Source: Juglans regia
Taxonomy: Eukaryota; Streptophyta; Magnoliopsida; Fagales; Juglandaceae
DNA: 64,000 nt
NCBI RefSeq assembly: GCF_001411555.2
Contig: NC_049904.1
Location: 19,791,370 to 19,855,369 of the forward strand
Direction: 5' to 3'
A program made the position numbers and the translations under genes. Position 1 is the stretch's first letter. Each line of letters begins with the position of its first letter. A model generated the notes under the pieces. It saw only the letters and a program-made list of their open reading frames with translations. It was not told where the DNA came from and did not search any database. Below are positions 35,416 to 48,197 of this stretch, piece after piece.

Positions 35416-36860
35416 AAAATTTATCTTGTTATATTCAATTTATTACAATTAGTAGCTAATGAAAATATCACGGTACTTTATTGACTGAACACAAGTGAGC
35501 GATACATATATATTGTAGGTCTTATTGTATATTTTATGTGTCTACCTCTCATCCATTCGAAGAAATTAAATTATTTTATAACCAGTCATGCATAACGAGA
35601 CGTGTTCGTGGCTAGTTAGATCAAAACCATGAGTTAGTGAGTAGGTATTCTATTGGAAAATATTTTGAAATGCTTTGTAAACTAGAGAATATGTAAAATA
35701 ACAATAACAAATTTGAAAGAGAGAACCCGGTGTTGAGGTACGTTGTGATAGACGCTTTCTTTATTGTAGATTCCGCCTCCTTCAACATTAAATATGCACT
35801 AGGCTTCTTGACAGTCTACTTCCAAGATACAATAACGTTGGTTCCCGTTAATCTCCTCGTCGGTGCACACAAAAGGAGATCCTCAAATCCGATATAAAAT
35901 AGTCAAAACCCAAAGAAAGAAAGACAAAGAGAATGAGGATGTGTTTCTCTAAGTTTTGTAGAGAATTTAGAGTTTTTTGTTTGTAGGTGGGGTTCCCTAT
36001 TTATAGAGAATGAAATGGCATATGTGAAAAGTCACAACTTATTTAAATGAAAGGGTACATGTGAAAAATCACATCATATAAATGAAATGGTGCTTGTAAA
36101 AAGTCACAACTAAAATGAAGGAGCACTTTTGAGAAGTCATAACTTCTCAAATATTAGAGAATATATTGAAAATATTTCTAATTCACCAAATGACACAACC
36201 CTTTGTTTGGTTGGGAAACGATTAAGGCTCATATCCCTAAGATGCATACATTGGTTTAAGTACCAAGATATAAAATCTAGATAACCGAACTGATACATTG
36301 AACAATGATAATAGTTCACATTATTTTCACTTTACATCAAATATTTTAATCATTTTTAAGATGAAAAACCAACATATTCTTGAGTCGAGATTGAAGAGGA
36401 GTGAAGTTTAAGCACCAAAGTGAATAATGAGAAGTGATACATATATAAAGAGAACGAATCCGTTATATTTATTTTATAATAAAATAAATTTATAATTTAA
36501 CGTATGGTATCAAATTACATTAATTTATAAAATTTATTTTTATATAATTTCTTTATTGTCAAAATATTTAACGAGTCATGGGCGCTTGTATACGCAATTA
36601 ATGGTGTTTAGAAGACTTTAATTGGGGCATTCATGTCCCTCTGCTTTTCCGGTTGGTGGTTGAATCGACCTTCAATGCTTTTCTCTGTTCATTTTCTTTT
36701 TTCTCATTTTCATTTATTTTCCAAGGCAATACTTTTCTCAGTTCACAACCCATAGGCATAAACTTTTATCTTTTTCATTTCTTTTCCAAGGCAATACTTT
36801 TCTCAGTTCACAACCCATAAACGTCACATTTTTCAACGATATCTCCCACGAACTTTATCT

Positions 36861-36960
36861 TATAAAGGAGTAAAACACTATTAAAAGTTACACGTTTGAT
36901 CTCTCTCTCTCTCCTCCCTGTGAAAAAGTCCACCCATCTCTCTCTCTCTCTCTCTCCGTT
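36861..36960 (+). promoter_or_regulatory. Possible TATA box and CT-rich 5' leader of the aquaporin gene
   Basis: TATAAAGG at 36861 lies 242 bp before the aquaporin start codon. CT runs follow at about 36901-36915 and 36938-36957. CT-rich leaders are common in plant promoters. No transcript data are available. Confidence 0.35.
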
Positions 36961-37102
36961 TTTTGGACCCATTGGCACCCATAAATTGGAGTTGTTCAGC
37001 TCGGTTCTTGCCCAGTTCGAGCTTGAGAGCCAAAGCTGAGCAATCTCTTTCTCTCTGTCTCTGATCCTTCTTGCCTCTTAGCTTCTTTTGGTGTCGGAAG
37101 TG

Positions 37103-39129
37103 ATGGCTGAAGAAGCAGTAAGTAATGGAAACCATGCGGTTGTTTTGAATGTTAAAGGTGATGCTAATCACACCTCCTCTGTCTCCAAAATCAACCATGA
37201 AGCAGGCTTCTGTATCTCTGTACCATTCATGCAGAAGGTGACTACTCCTCTTCTTCCTCCGATTATTTTGAACCCTTCATAATAAACAGCATCTTTTGAA
37301 TTCCGTTCAAATTCTTTTATTCTCGTGATCATCGCCATGCCGTTTTCTCAGTCGCTAAACGCAAATTGTTCTTCTCGTTTTCTTCTTTTGGTTTATTTCA
37401 TCAAATATGATAATATGAAAGTTGTTACATAAAAAACAATGTACTACATGAGTGTGTTTCTTGGGTCAATTTTTTCAGCTCTGTTTTTGCCAGTTTCATT
37501 TCGTCTAATGAATCTACTTAACATGGAAACGGAAATTTTGTATTGATGACAGCTGATTGCGGAGGCGATAGGTACGTACTTCTTGATATTCGCCGGATGT
37601 GCGGCGGTGGTGGTGAATATGGGCAATGACAAGGTGGTGACTGTGCCGGGAATATCAATCGTTTGGGGACTGGCTGTGATGGTTTTGGTTTACTCCGTTG
37701 GCCACATCTCCGGTGCTCATTTTAATCCCGCCGTTACCATTGCCTTTGCCACTTGCAAGAGATTTCCATGGAAACAGGTATAACTCCATCTTGACCATTC
37801 CTTCCATCTCTTCAACCCAAATAATGGATAAAGCTAATATATATATATAACAGACTTAGGTCTTGGGTGCACTCAAAGGGAATGCATTCAACCCTTTCGG
37901 TAGTTTGTAAATAACGAAATTTCCTTCGGAGGAACATTATCATTTGGCCTTTAACTTTGTTTCAAAAGGCATTTTATTAACAATACAAGTTTCAGGTGGG
38001 TTGCAACTTACATTTTTGTAAGCCATCTCTACCAAAAAAAAACAGGGGGTTTAATTTTGGGGACTCTCTGTTTCAAGCTTAATTTAAACCCCTGATGCCT
38101 CAGCTTTGAAATATGGGTTGGAATTAAGCACTTCCGCTCTGATACTATGTTAAAGTGTCACTTGTACCTAAAACTTCAACCCATGGAAAGAGATTATTCA
38201 AACTACTTATATTATATCTTGACACAACATAATGTTCTGCAGATAATGCCACGCTCGGAACCGAATGGATATGTTAATAAAATTTCTCTCTCTAATTGGA
38301 ATTTTCTTGTTGTCTCTTTCTTTTTTCAAATTTATATTCAGGTGCCAGCTTATGTATTTGCTCAAGTCCTTGGATCAACAATGGCAAGCGGAACCCTTCG
38401 GCTCATATTCAATGGGCACGAGAACTTTTTCGCTGGAACAGTTCCGTCGGGGACAGAACTGCAGTCTTTTGTGCTGGAATTCATAATCACATTCTACCTC
38501 ATGTTCGTAATATCTGGTGTTGCCACCGACAACAGAGCTGTTAGTTCCTCACCTTTTACATTGGTCTCAGATTTCCAATAAAAGTAACCGAACTGTTAGT
38601 GTGATGAGATGATTAGTTTTCTTTCGAACTCTGACCTATTCCATCCACAATCTTTCCATATCAACTAACGTGTTTGAAAATTACGTATGAATTCTTAAAA
38701 CAATTTAATTTAATATATTTTTGGTCTCTGCAGATCGGAGAGCTTGCTGGCCTTGCTGTTGGCTCCACGGTCTTACTCAACGTCATGTTTGCAGGGTAAT
38801 AAATTAATCGGATCTGATTTGTTAATATATTTGTTAAATAGGTTAACACTTGATTTTGGACATTATTTCCATATTGGGTATGATTATGATGAGTGATCGT
38901 CTTCGACAGGCCGATATCAGGTGCATCAATGAATCCTGCAAGAACCTTGGGGCCTGCCTTTGTGCACAATGAATACAGGGGGATATGGGTATACATTGCA
39001 GGACCGATTCTTGGAGCTGTATCTGGTGGATTGGTCTATAATTTAATCCGGTTCACGGATAAGCCCTTGCGCGAGATCACCAAGAGTGGCTCTTTCCTTA
39101 AAGCATCGAAGAGTAACAGCTCCATCTGA
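37103..39129 (+). CDS. NIP1: NOD26-like intrinsic protein (NIP1-type aquaporin), five exons
   Basis: Exons are 37103-37237, 37553-37777, 38342-38539, 38734-38795 and 38910-39129. All introns are GT-AG. The joined frame is 840 nt, 279 aa, starting MAEEAVSNGNHAVV. Six membrane segments are expected. The two pore motifs are intact: GHISGAHFNPAVT in exon 2 and GASMNPARTLGPAF in exon 5. The Trp in SIVWGLAVM and the Arg after the second NPA fit the aromatic/arginine filter of group I NIPs, which carry water, glycerol and metalloids such as arsenite. The C-terminus has KSGSFLK, resembling the Ser site that a calcium-dependent kinase phosphorylates in soybean nodulin 26. The ATG at 37103 is chosen because the frame upstream has no ATG. 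Its 3' half is duplicated at 48200-49129. Confidence 0.93.
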
Positions 39130-41000
39130 GAATTTTGAGGAAAGAACGACAGAGGGAAAGAACAGTACTTGTGTTAAATGTTTTGGTGATTGCTAGGTGG
39201 TACTTACTAGCAATCCAGATGTTTGTGTGTTACCAAATAATATCTAACTTCACAAATGTAAGCACTATGCTTGCTTTCCTTGTTGTAATTGGTGTCATAT
39301 ATATATGAATATATAACTACGTATTAGATTTTGAAGAAAGAGAAAGGGATAAGTGAGAGAGAGAGAGAGAGAGGAAAAGAGATTACGCTAGGAAAACCTT
39401 GGCTGCACGCATGCGTAGACGTTAATTCTCATGATATGGATAAGGTTTGTGACCAATGGTGGTGTTTCTGAAACTCGAACTTAGTTCACATGAATCCTGT
39501 TCTGTAATGCACAAGGGAAATGCATGAGCATCCGTTCAAAAAAGTTGTACAAATAACTTCGGTTATTAAAAACTCGTGGAACATGGCCCTTAATCCTTAT
39601 CTTCAAAAGTGATGGTTATATAACAAATTCTAATAAATAATCACTTCCATTTTTAACAAATTTTATTTATTTATTAAAGGGAAGTGCTACATATACAAAG
39701 AGAATTTACAAAAATAAATTCATAAACTAATATGGTTTCATATGATCCATTAGATCTATTTTATAATAAAATTAACTTTATAATAAAAGTAACTTTATAA
39801 TCTGACGTATTACATCAAACCAAATCAATTTATAGGTTTACTTTTGTATAATCTGGCTAAAGTATTTCTCATTATTAGATGCTATTGTTTTGACTAAAAT
39901 AAAGAAAGAAACTACTCGAAATAGCTATTTTTGCCCCATCTTTTTTGTTTAGTACTTCTCTAGTTATATTTTTTTGGGGAGGGGGTGGAGATAGCCATAG
40001 GTTAAAACAGGCAGCAAGCTCCCAGGCAAGGAGAAAGCTAGCTAAGTAAAACAATAAGGAGAAAACTAAGAACACAAAAGGGAAAGTAAGGCTTGGTTGG
40101 TAGGTTTCTTTTTGAAAAGGGCATGACACAACCATCTATGGCTCTCGAATATGGCTTCCTCTTAATGCTATATGACCATTGGAAATACACTTGGAACCAG
40201 AGCATGTCTGGCTGGACATTAACATAGTCTTTTAGGAGAATAAGATTGTTTTATAATCTATCCATTCAAACACTCATTATAATTTAAAAGCAATTGAGCA
40301 TAGAGTTTATACAAATTTTTTATAAAAGTTGAGTTTGATTGATCTTGACCATGTAATGCTCTTTTGTACAGGACTCTTTTATAATTAGAAGAGAGATACA
40401 GTATACAAAGTCGGCTATATCTAAACAAAAAATCTGTAGAAAATCTTGATCGTACTATATTATGAGCATCTTCAAACAAGGTTTATTGGCATTGATTCGA
40501 TGATGTCTATGAGACGTGGTTGCTGAGACTAGGGCCAAACATACCCATAAAACAGCAGTAATTAGGGAATCAACAATCCCGCACTCCACGGGTAGATACT
40601 AGATCGTACTAATCTGACCAGTCATAGGATGCAATCGTTACTGGCCATATGGTCAAGTTGGTCAAAGTTATTTTAATGAATCACTTTTGCTTTAGCCTTA
40701 ATAGGCATAGAATGCATACATATCATAAAGATACATATCAAAGAGGAATGTCATGTACAGTCCCTAAATATTGGAATGTAAATTTAAGTATTTTTATTTT
40801 TAAAATTTTTTAAAATTACAAAACTATCCATCTTAAAATGATATTTTTTCTCATTTATTAAAGTGTCTGCACATACAGTCGTCAAGTGGAGATTGCAAAT
40901 AGAATTTCTCTATCATAAAAGAGATATTTGTAATTGTGAATTATGCAATCACCGCGTAATTATTTTAAAAAAAGTGAATAAAACATGAGATCTACATGAA
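38171..41000 (+). repeat. Segmental duplication, source copy (aquaporin 3' half and flank)
   Basis: From CCCATGGAAAGAGATTATTC in intron 2 to about 41000, this sequence recurs at 48198-50523 and 60380 to about 60680. The upstream boundary in this copy is preceded by unrelated ACTTGTACCTAAAACTTCAA. Confidence 0.85.
39671..39868. repeat. Dispersed short repeat, TTTATAATAAAA family
   Basis: It contains GATCYRTTAGATCTATTTTA and CTGACGTATTACATCAA words. Relatives occur at 36430-36560, 42090-42235 and, in the duplicate, 49680-49860. Confidence 0.45.
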
Positions 41001-41020
41001 AAATAATAATTTTTTTAAAA

Positions 41021-41190
41021 GAAATGATATTTGCAGTCGTGAGTGTATAAGCGTTGTGCAGTCGCTTTGAAAAAAATGAATAAATACGAAATCGATACGA
41101 AAAGAAATTAATTTTTTAATAGTAGACTCCATTCTTTTTCAAAACGATTGCACGATGCTTACACACTTCACAACTATACGTAACATTACT
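41021..41190. repeat. Short inverted-repeat element, ATATTTGCAGTC family
   Basis: GATATTTGCAGTCGTGAGTG at the left mirrors CACTTCACAACTATACGTAA at the right around an AATTAATTTTTTAAT core. It is the best-preserved member of the family seen here. Confidence 0.5.
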
Positions 41191-42369
41191 TTTTTTTAAT
41201 AATAAATTTTCTATTTTTTAAAATAATTATATAATATTTACGCACTTTATTATTATGTATAGAATTACTTCACATATCATATGATAGCCGTTTATTACCT
41301 ATGGCATGTTAGCGTAGCCATGTGAAAGATTCACGTGAATCGTGATAGAATTTTTCTATAATTATTTTTTTAAAATTGAATTACTCACAATTTTCTTTTA
41401 ATAATTTTGTATCATACAAAGGCCAAATCGCATACCTTTCGCCTTGAATAATGGGCCAAAAACCAAATAAATATAATGGTTGGGATACACTCACGTGATG
41501 CATCTGCAAATTTGTTGACTAATCATACGTAGGTGTTGTCTCCATTTTGTGACACGTCATGTGTAAACTATGCACATAAATGAATCAATTTTGTAATTTC
41601 AATAGTATAGATATAGTTATGAGTTATATCGTACACTTATTTTGAAAAAAAAAATTATTATTAAAAAATTAATTTTTTTATAGTCTCAAATTTATTATTA
41701 TTTTTTTAAAAAAAATACATGACACTTACGCACTTTATGAATTTAAATATAATTTTTCTTATACTTTATCCAAAGAAATATAAAGAAATGAAACATACGT
41801 ATGCAAAAAGTTTATGCTTTACATAAAAAGAGAAAAGAAAAAGAGAAAATGGATACCTATAATTAGTTGCGTTTTAAAATGAATCTCATTGTCAAAATTG
41901 CTTCTATTTGGATTAAAAGTATGCGAGGATGGATTGAGCCAAATAATGACCACAACCCAATGCGAGAATCCTGAATCCTAGATAGGTGTAATAAAGCTAA
42001 ACCAAAAGTTAGAAAATAGAGGATTAATACCCAGCAGCGCTAGACTATTGAGACTGCTGCATGAAAGAGACACAACTACAAGAAGGAGGGTATAATACGA
42101 GGAGTGATACATCTATAAAGAAATTCATTTATCTGGTTTAATATAATACGTTATATCTACTTTATAATAAAAAATATTTTATAATATAACGTATTAAATA
42201 AACTATATCATTTTATATTTTTTATATCAACCATTTTTCATAATCAAAAGACGTGGTAATAGAAAAAAATCTTCCAAACTAGCTTACCAAAGACTTTATA
42301 AATGTGTAAGAGTGGCATTGAGGAAAATCCCTCGCTAATATAAGACAACGCTAAGACTTAGTTTCGGAA

Positions 42370-42710
42370 CAGATGTATTCTAAAATATTTTCATATATTT
42401 CCTCTCAAGCCAAAACATTTTTCAATTTTTTTTATCTAATTATTATCTAATTATTACAATTTTCACAAATTTTCAAACAAAATATAAAAAGAAATACTAC
42501 TTTTTCAAATTTTAAAATAATAATAATATTAAAAAACTATATTCAAATAATATTTTAATTTTATAATTTTTTCTTAATTTTTTCTCTCTCCTATCCCAAA
42601 ACTCAATAAAACATGTTAACTCAAACCATTTTATTATTATTTATAAATAATTTTACTACTATTTACAGATATTTTTGAAATATTCTAAGTGTTCAAACTA
42701 TGTGTCGACT
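42370..42710 (-). repeat. Relative of the GATGAGATG MITE family with an extended end
   Basis: It has TTTTTCAAATTTTAAAATAA and AATAATATTAAAAAACTATA like the family, followed by TCAAACCATTTTATTATTAT and an AGTGTTCAAACTATG terminus. The order resembles 22437-22640. Confidence 0.4.
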
Positions 42711-43332
42711 TTATTTATGTTTTAGATGAGTACAACTTTTTATCCAGTTTGGTCTAAAATATCGCATCTATTGCCCATGCTTCAACTATTGCTGGGAACA
42801 TAATTTACATTATTGCAACAGAAAGGTTCATTTGCCGGTTGGCTTGTCGTTTGCAACAAACAAACTAGTTAGAAACTTGATGAAGCTTATTAATGTGAGG
42901 TCGGTATTTCAGGTTGGTGATAATGAAGCCCAAATTATGTTTACAGTAGCTTTATTGTGTACAAATGTATCTCCATCACTTAGGCTAGCCATGTATGTAT
43001 GAGGTTAATTTATGTTTAAACTAGCTTTATGGAAAGATAAATGACTATTCCGATCTAATTTTTCACTTCCTCCATATATTCTGATCTAATTTTTCTAGCA
43101 CCTAACATACGAGAAATAGATGACACTATATATTCAAAACATTAATTGACAGAAACAATTGTAGTTTGGGGATAAAATGGCAACTTAGATAGTTCCACGA
43201 TAATATTGCAAAAGAACTAATAGTTTGAGGTGCAAATTGTAATTTTGTCTAAAAACAATGAAGCATAACGCATAAATCCCATACATAAGAGGCACAAACA
43301 TGAGGGAGTTGTAAGCAAACTTGACACTCAAC

Positions 43333-46300
43333 TTAGTTTGTTCTACTATGTAGAACAAACTTTGATTTGAGCTTATTGAGTGTGGCTGAAACATTTTTTA
43401 TGTCAATTCTTTGTGTAGGTGACTCTGCGCAACAATCCAAAGCCAATCTCATAATTGAAGATATGCAGTCTTCCATGGCAGCATGCTCTTTTTCATTTCT
43501 CAACAAATTGGCATCAACAATAGTGAGTATTGAAGTGAGCAGTGATTCATCTACCCAGTGTTTCAAGGTCATTTCTCCAAGAAACATGCCATCCGTAGGC
43601 TTCTTTTTTGTGAAAGTTTCCATTAGTAGAATGCCATAACTATACACATCGCCTCTTGTCGAAACAACTCCTTCTAATCCATACTCTGTGGATAACATTC
43701 CATCTCATCATAAATAGTTTCTTATTTTATAATAGTGCTGAGCAAACAAATCTAAAAAAAAAAAAAACTAGTACATGTAGATCAAGACTTAATATATATA
43801 TATATATATTGCTCTGAACTCAAAAGATATTTAATTGCATGTGAACTTGTAGAAGGATGAACATGCAATTTGAAATGGAAAGGTTTGAAAATTTACCTGG
43901 TGCCATGTACCCGAAAGTAGCAAGAGTCATTGTCTGCATCATAGAGTCCCTATCATCTAAGAGTTTGGCCATGCCAAAATTGGCAACATGTGCAACCATT
44001 TCTTCATCTAATAAGACATTGCTTGGTTTCAGATCACAATGAATAATTGCTGTTGAATAACCATGATGAAGGTATTCTAATGCTGATGCGATATCAATCA
44101 TGATATTTAGCCTTTGTAAGATATTCAGATAGTGATCTTGAGAGTGCAACCATTTCTCTAAGTTTCCATTAGGCATGTATTCCAATACAAGGGCTTTGAA
44201 GTCAATATTGCTGCAAATGGTGATGATTTTGACAAGATTTCGGTGACGAATATTTCGTAGCACCTCACACTCTGCATCAAAACTTTTGAATGCCCCTTTC
44301 ACTTGCAAGTTCATAATTTTGATTGCAATAATCATCCCATCTGAAAGTGTTCCTTGGTATACTGACCCAAAACTTCCTTCACCAAGTAAATTATTAGAGC
44401 TGAATCCATTCGTTGCTTGTACAAGTTGCTGGTGAGAAATTCTTCTCCATGTAACTAGAGGGTACAAGTCTGCTTGAGCAGGAGATTTTGGATTCCTCTT
44501 TTTCCATCTTTTCCAAGCAAATGCAAGGGTCACAACAAGCATTATAAACCCAATTGCTGGCAATACATACCGCAGCATATGTGGCCATGTTGTCTTCTTT
44601 TTGCGAGGATCACCTTCTTTACATGGGGGAACTTTCAATCGAGTTGCACCACAAAGTGCGTTGTTTGACATAAATGATGCAGCTGAGAAGTTTAGAAATG
44701 GTCCACCTGTGGGAATTTCTCCTTGTAGTTTATTGAATGAGAGATTTAGGTATTTGAGGTAATGGAGTTCTTCTAAGGACTTGGGAATCTCTCCAGATAA
44801 ATTGTTATCGGAAAGATCCAAGAACTCCAAGCTTACCAATTCACCTAAAGATACAGGAATTGAGCCTTGGAGTCGATTTATTGCCAATGAGAGATTAGTT
44901 AAATCTTTGAGAGCACTGATTGTTTTGGGGATATCACCTGATAGTTGATTTCTTGACAAATTCAATATCCTCAAGACCTTCATTTTCTCAATCTCAGATG
45001 AAAGAGAGCCACTTAAAGAATTGGATGAGAAGTCAACCTCCAAGAGATCTGTAAGCCTCCAGAAGCTCAATGGAATCATAGAAGTTAATTGATTGAAGCC
45101 TAAGTAGAGAGCTCTTAGCGAAGTCAAATTATCTATGCATCTAGGAATGTGTCCAGATAGATCGTTACCAACTAAAAGTAATTTAAACAAACTCCTTAAA
45201 TAACATAGTTCTGTTGGTATGGTTCCTTTTAGTCTATTACCATCAAGGCCCAAACTTTGAAGCATGCTTAAACTTCCTATTGTGGTTGGAACATGTCCTC
45301 TCAATTCGTTGCTAGATAAGGTCAACACAGTCAAACTACTTAAATTCCCGATCTCTATTGGAATGCTACCCTTAAGTTTACAACTATCTAGGCGAAGTGT
45401 TTGAAGAGAAAGAGAGAGATTTCCAATGGACTTGGGAAGGAAGCCATTCAAGCGATTTTTGCCCAAAGCTAATTCAACGAGATTTATACAACTCGACAAA
45501 TAGGAGAAAATTCTCAATTCTGGAGTTTCAATCGTCAAATCATTAAATTGTAGGTCGAGCAACTGGAGGAATCTTAAATTTCCAAGAGATTTTGGAATTA
45601 AGCCTGAGAATGAGTTCTCAGCTAATTCTACGAGAGCGAGCTGTGAAGCATTAGAGATAGAGTTGGGAATTGTTCCGCTTAATTTATTTTCCCCAAGAAA
45701 AAGTTGTTGAAGATTTGGAAGGAAGAGACCCATATTTGATGGAAGATGGCCTGATAGGTTATTTACCGCCATTCCAATCCATCTTATTGTTGAGATATTG
45801 AAGATCCCAAATGGAATTGAGCCAAAAACACCATTGACTCCAATTTCGAAAGCCTCTAGATTCTGCAGATTGCCAATTTGATTTGGTATTAAACCTGTCA
45901 CAATATGATCGATAGTCATTTGTATTTTCTATTCGTGATGATAAATTAAGTAGATATAATGATCCTAGAATACTCATAATTAGTAGTAAGAAAATAACCA
46001 TGACCTAAAATATCATGCATGGGTCTGGGCTGGCACATTTCAGGTTGATTAATTAAGTCTGGCTCCTCTCCGGCCAGTTCAAATTATACCATGCATGGAG
46101 GTGTCACAAATAGTTATGAATGTTTCTGGGTCCTCTTGCGATTTTGTTACTAGACTTGTTGAAATCTTCTAGTTTTTAATATATTGTGTACAAAGCATTT
46201 TGTACTTCAAATTTAAATTAAATGTTCAATCATAGATGATCATAGAACATGTATACTAAATCAATAATGGTATTGATGCAATTGACTCATATAGGACCAT

Positions 46301-47372
46301 ACAATCGTACCTTCAAAGTACGATCAGAAAACATGTAAATTGTTTCAAATAAGACTAAGAATATATACCTTCAAAGTTGTTGTAGGAAAGGTATAGCTCT
46401 GTAAGCATAGTTAAATTCCCTATTTCTTGGGGTAGTCTTCCTGTAAATTTATTAGTCAATAAATATAGAATTTGCTAATGTTTGTATTTGAACAAAATTG
46501 ATAACTGTATATTGGAGGTTGATAGCCCGACTAAACATACCTTCAAAGTTGTTGTCAGAAAGGTATAGCACTGTAAGCATAGTTGAATTCCCTATTTTCG
46601 GGAGTTCACCTGACAATTGATTATGATAAATAGAAAGATACTGTAGATTGGGAAGATGATCAAACATATGTGTAGATAGTCTACCATATAGCATATTCCT
46701 TGCAAGTTCAATGATTTGTAGTGAAGTTGTGTTGAAGAAAATGGAGGGCATCGGTCCTGAAAGCTTGTTCACTCCAAGATAAATTTCTTGCAAGGAAGAT
46801 ATCTTGAAGATAGATGAAGGTATGGAGCCCGAAAGCTGATTGAATCCAAGAGAAATAACTTGCAATGAAGATATGTTAGACAAAGATGGTGGAATGGTAC
46901 CTATGAAATTGTTATCACTAAGATACAATTTTCTAAGTTTAGTTAGCGATCCCATCTGTGATGGAATTGCTCCATTGAATTCATTGTATCCAAAGTCAAA
47001 GAATTTCAACCGAGTAAGATGAGACAACTCAATTGGCATTGAGCCATGGAAATTGTTGTTTTTTATGCTTAGGCTCACAAGAAATGAAAGGTTTCCAATA
47101 TGCGGAGGAATGGTACCTACAAGGCCCATGAAAGAAAGGTTTAAGACCATGACTCGGTAATGTCTAGAACCACAAATGACACCTACCCAATTGCAAACGG
47201 AAGTATTAGTAGACCAGTTTTTTGTCAAATGATTTTGGGGATCAAAAGAAATATGAGCCTTCAAGACAAGAAGAGCAGATTGATCCGTGGTAATGTTGGG
47301 AGTTGTTGCCAAGGCAATGCTAAACCCGCACACAAAATAAAGCATGATCAGGAAACTTGTTGAGACAGCCAT
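43333..47372 (-). CDS. LRR receptor-like kinase, subfamily XII type, four exons
   Basis: Exons on the minus strand are 47372-46541, 46440-46369, 45894-43897 and 43685-43333. All splice sites are GT-AG in phase 1, and the join is open for 1084 aa. Residues 1-22 look like a signal peptide. An LRR N-cap follows (SVCNWVGVIC), then about 23 LRRs, a membrane helix near 735-757 (YVLPAIGFIMLVVTLAFA) and a kinase domain from about 800. The glycine loop is GEGSFGSVYQG and the Lys of AIKIMNL is present. The catalytic loop HCDLKPSN lacks Arg before Asp (non-RD), typical of the FLS2/EFR/Xa21 subfamily of immune receptors. The DFG motif reads NFG (codon 43979-43981), which should weaken catalysis. The last intron is at the usual subfamily position, inside APE. 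Ligand unknown. Confidence 0.85.
46369..46440 (-). other. 72 nt exon encoding exactly one LRR
   Basis: This exon codes for 24 residues (GRLPQEIGNLTMLTELYLSY and NNFE) in phase 1-1. It is a near copy of the last 72 nt of exon 1 (46541-46612), 172 bp away. Both end at TTTGAAG with a GTAT donor, so it can be included or skipped without changing frame. Confidence 0.75.
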
Positions 47373-47978
47373 GTGAAGTGTACGTCAGTTTAGGCACTCA
47401 AATTGAGGATAAACAAGTGAGACTGATGTTTAAAAAAGATTGCAGCCAAGAGGGAGGGAGAGGGTGGTTAGCGTGTTGTTGTCATCATTGACTTGTGCTG
47501 TAAAATTAACATGGAAAGACCGCCAAAGCATGGTGCATGCGTTGAAGTCGAGGCTAGCTAGCGACCACATTAAAAAAAAAATTTATTGTTCATTATTGTT
47601 TCATCAATAGCCATGATGTAGTATCAAACATTTGGAAATTATTTCGTATAAGAATGAAATTATTGTCTAGATTGATTAAGACTCATTCTCTGGTAAGGCT
47701 TTCGCAATATCAAGACTCATTCTCAGGTAAGATTATAAGATTGCTCCGCGTGACGTGGACGAGTGAAGAAAAATTATGCAGATATCAAAGTCAATCATTG
47801 TGCACTGTTTTTAAAATTGTTTTAAGATCGACACCACTTTTCAATGGGTCTAATATCAACATGAACGATGCAATTACTGCTGTTTTTGACCAAAACTCTA
47901 CAAATTGCTCCTTACGTTTCTAAATAGTTTCATAAAAGAAAAAAAAAACAGAGCTTCGACGGGGTAACGGTTCGATCT
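47373..47978. other. Region upstream of the receptor kinase
   Basis: I see no supported gene. This should include the kinase promoter. A poly-A run lies near 47572, and AAGACTCATTCTCWGGTAAG occurs twice (near 47687 and 47712). The open frame at 47654-47923 shows no domain. Confidence 0.45.
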
Positions 47979-48176
47979 TCAACTCAGAGACATTACATAA
48001 GAACTGCTCAAGTAACTCATTCGAATGGATATGTTATTAGTAACTATAGAAGATATATCAGGTAGAGAATGAACCTGTTTTTCCGCCAAGAACTGCTCAA
48101 AGTACCTTACCGCTCCTTCATGAACTTCGTCCGGAGATAATAACAGCGTTCCATCCTGAAGTCTCATGTGTGTCAT
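47979..48176 (-). pseudogene. Probable LINE (non-LTR) ORF2 fragment
   Basis: The minus-strand frame reads DGTLLLSPDEVHEGAVRYFE and then QFLAEKQVHSLPDISSIV. That pattern (a loop before 'I..AAV.YF..L' and a following P.L..I) is common just before the RT domain of plant L1-type ORF2. Only about 65 residues remain. It abuts the start of the duplicated aquaporin segment. Confidence 0.45.
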
Positions 48177-48197
48177 TTTTAATAAAATTATTAAAAG

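Larger units (their letters stand above)
33113..37100. other. Intergenic region upstream of the aquaporin
   Basis: I see no supported gene. It contains MITE-like repeats (34127-34300, 35330-35415, 36430-36560), several poly-A and poly-T runs and, near 36725 and 36782, a repeat of CAAGGCAATACTTTTCTCAG. The last 240 bases look like promoter and 5' untranslated region of the aquaporin gene. Confidence 0.5.
39130..43332. other. Intergenic region between aquaporin and receptor kinase
   Basis: I see no supported gene. It starts with the aquaporin 3' untranslated region, including a GA run (39355-39372) also present in the duplicate. It then holds short inverted-repeat elements (39671-39868, 41021-41190, 41600-41755, 42090-42235) and a relative of the GATGAGATG family (42370-42710). 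Confidence 0.5.
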
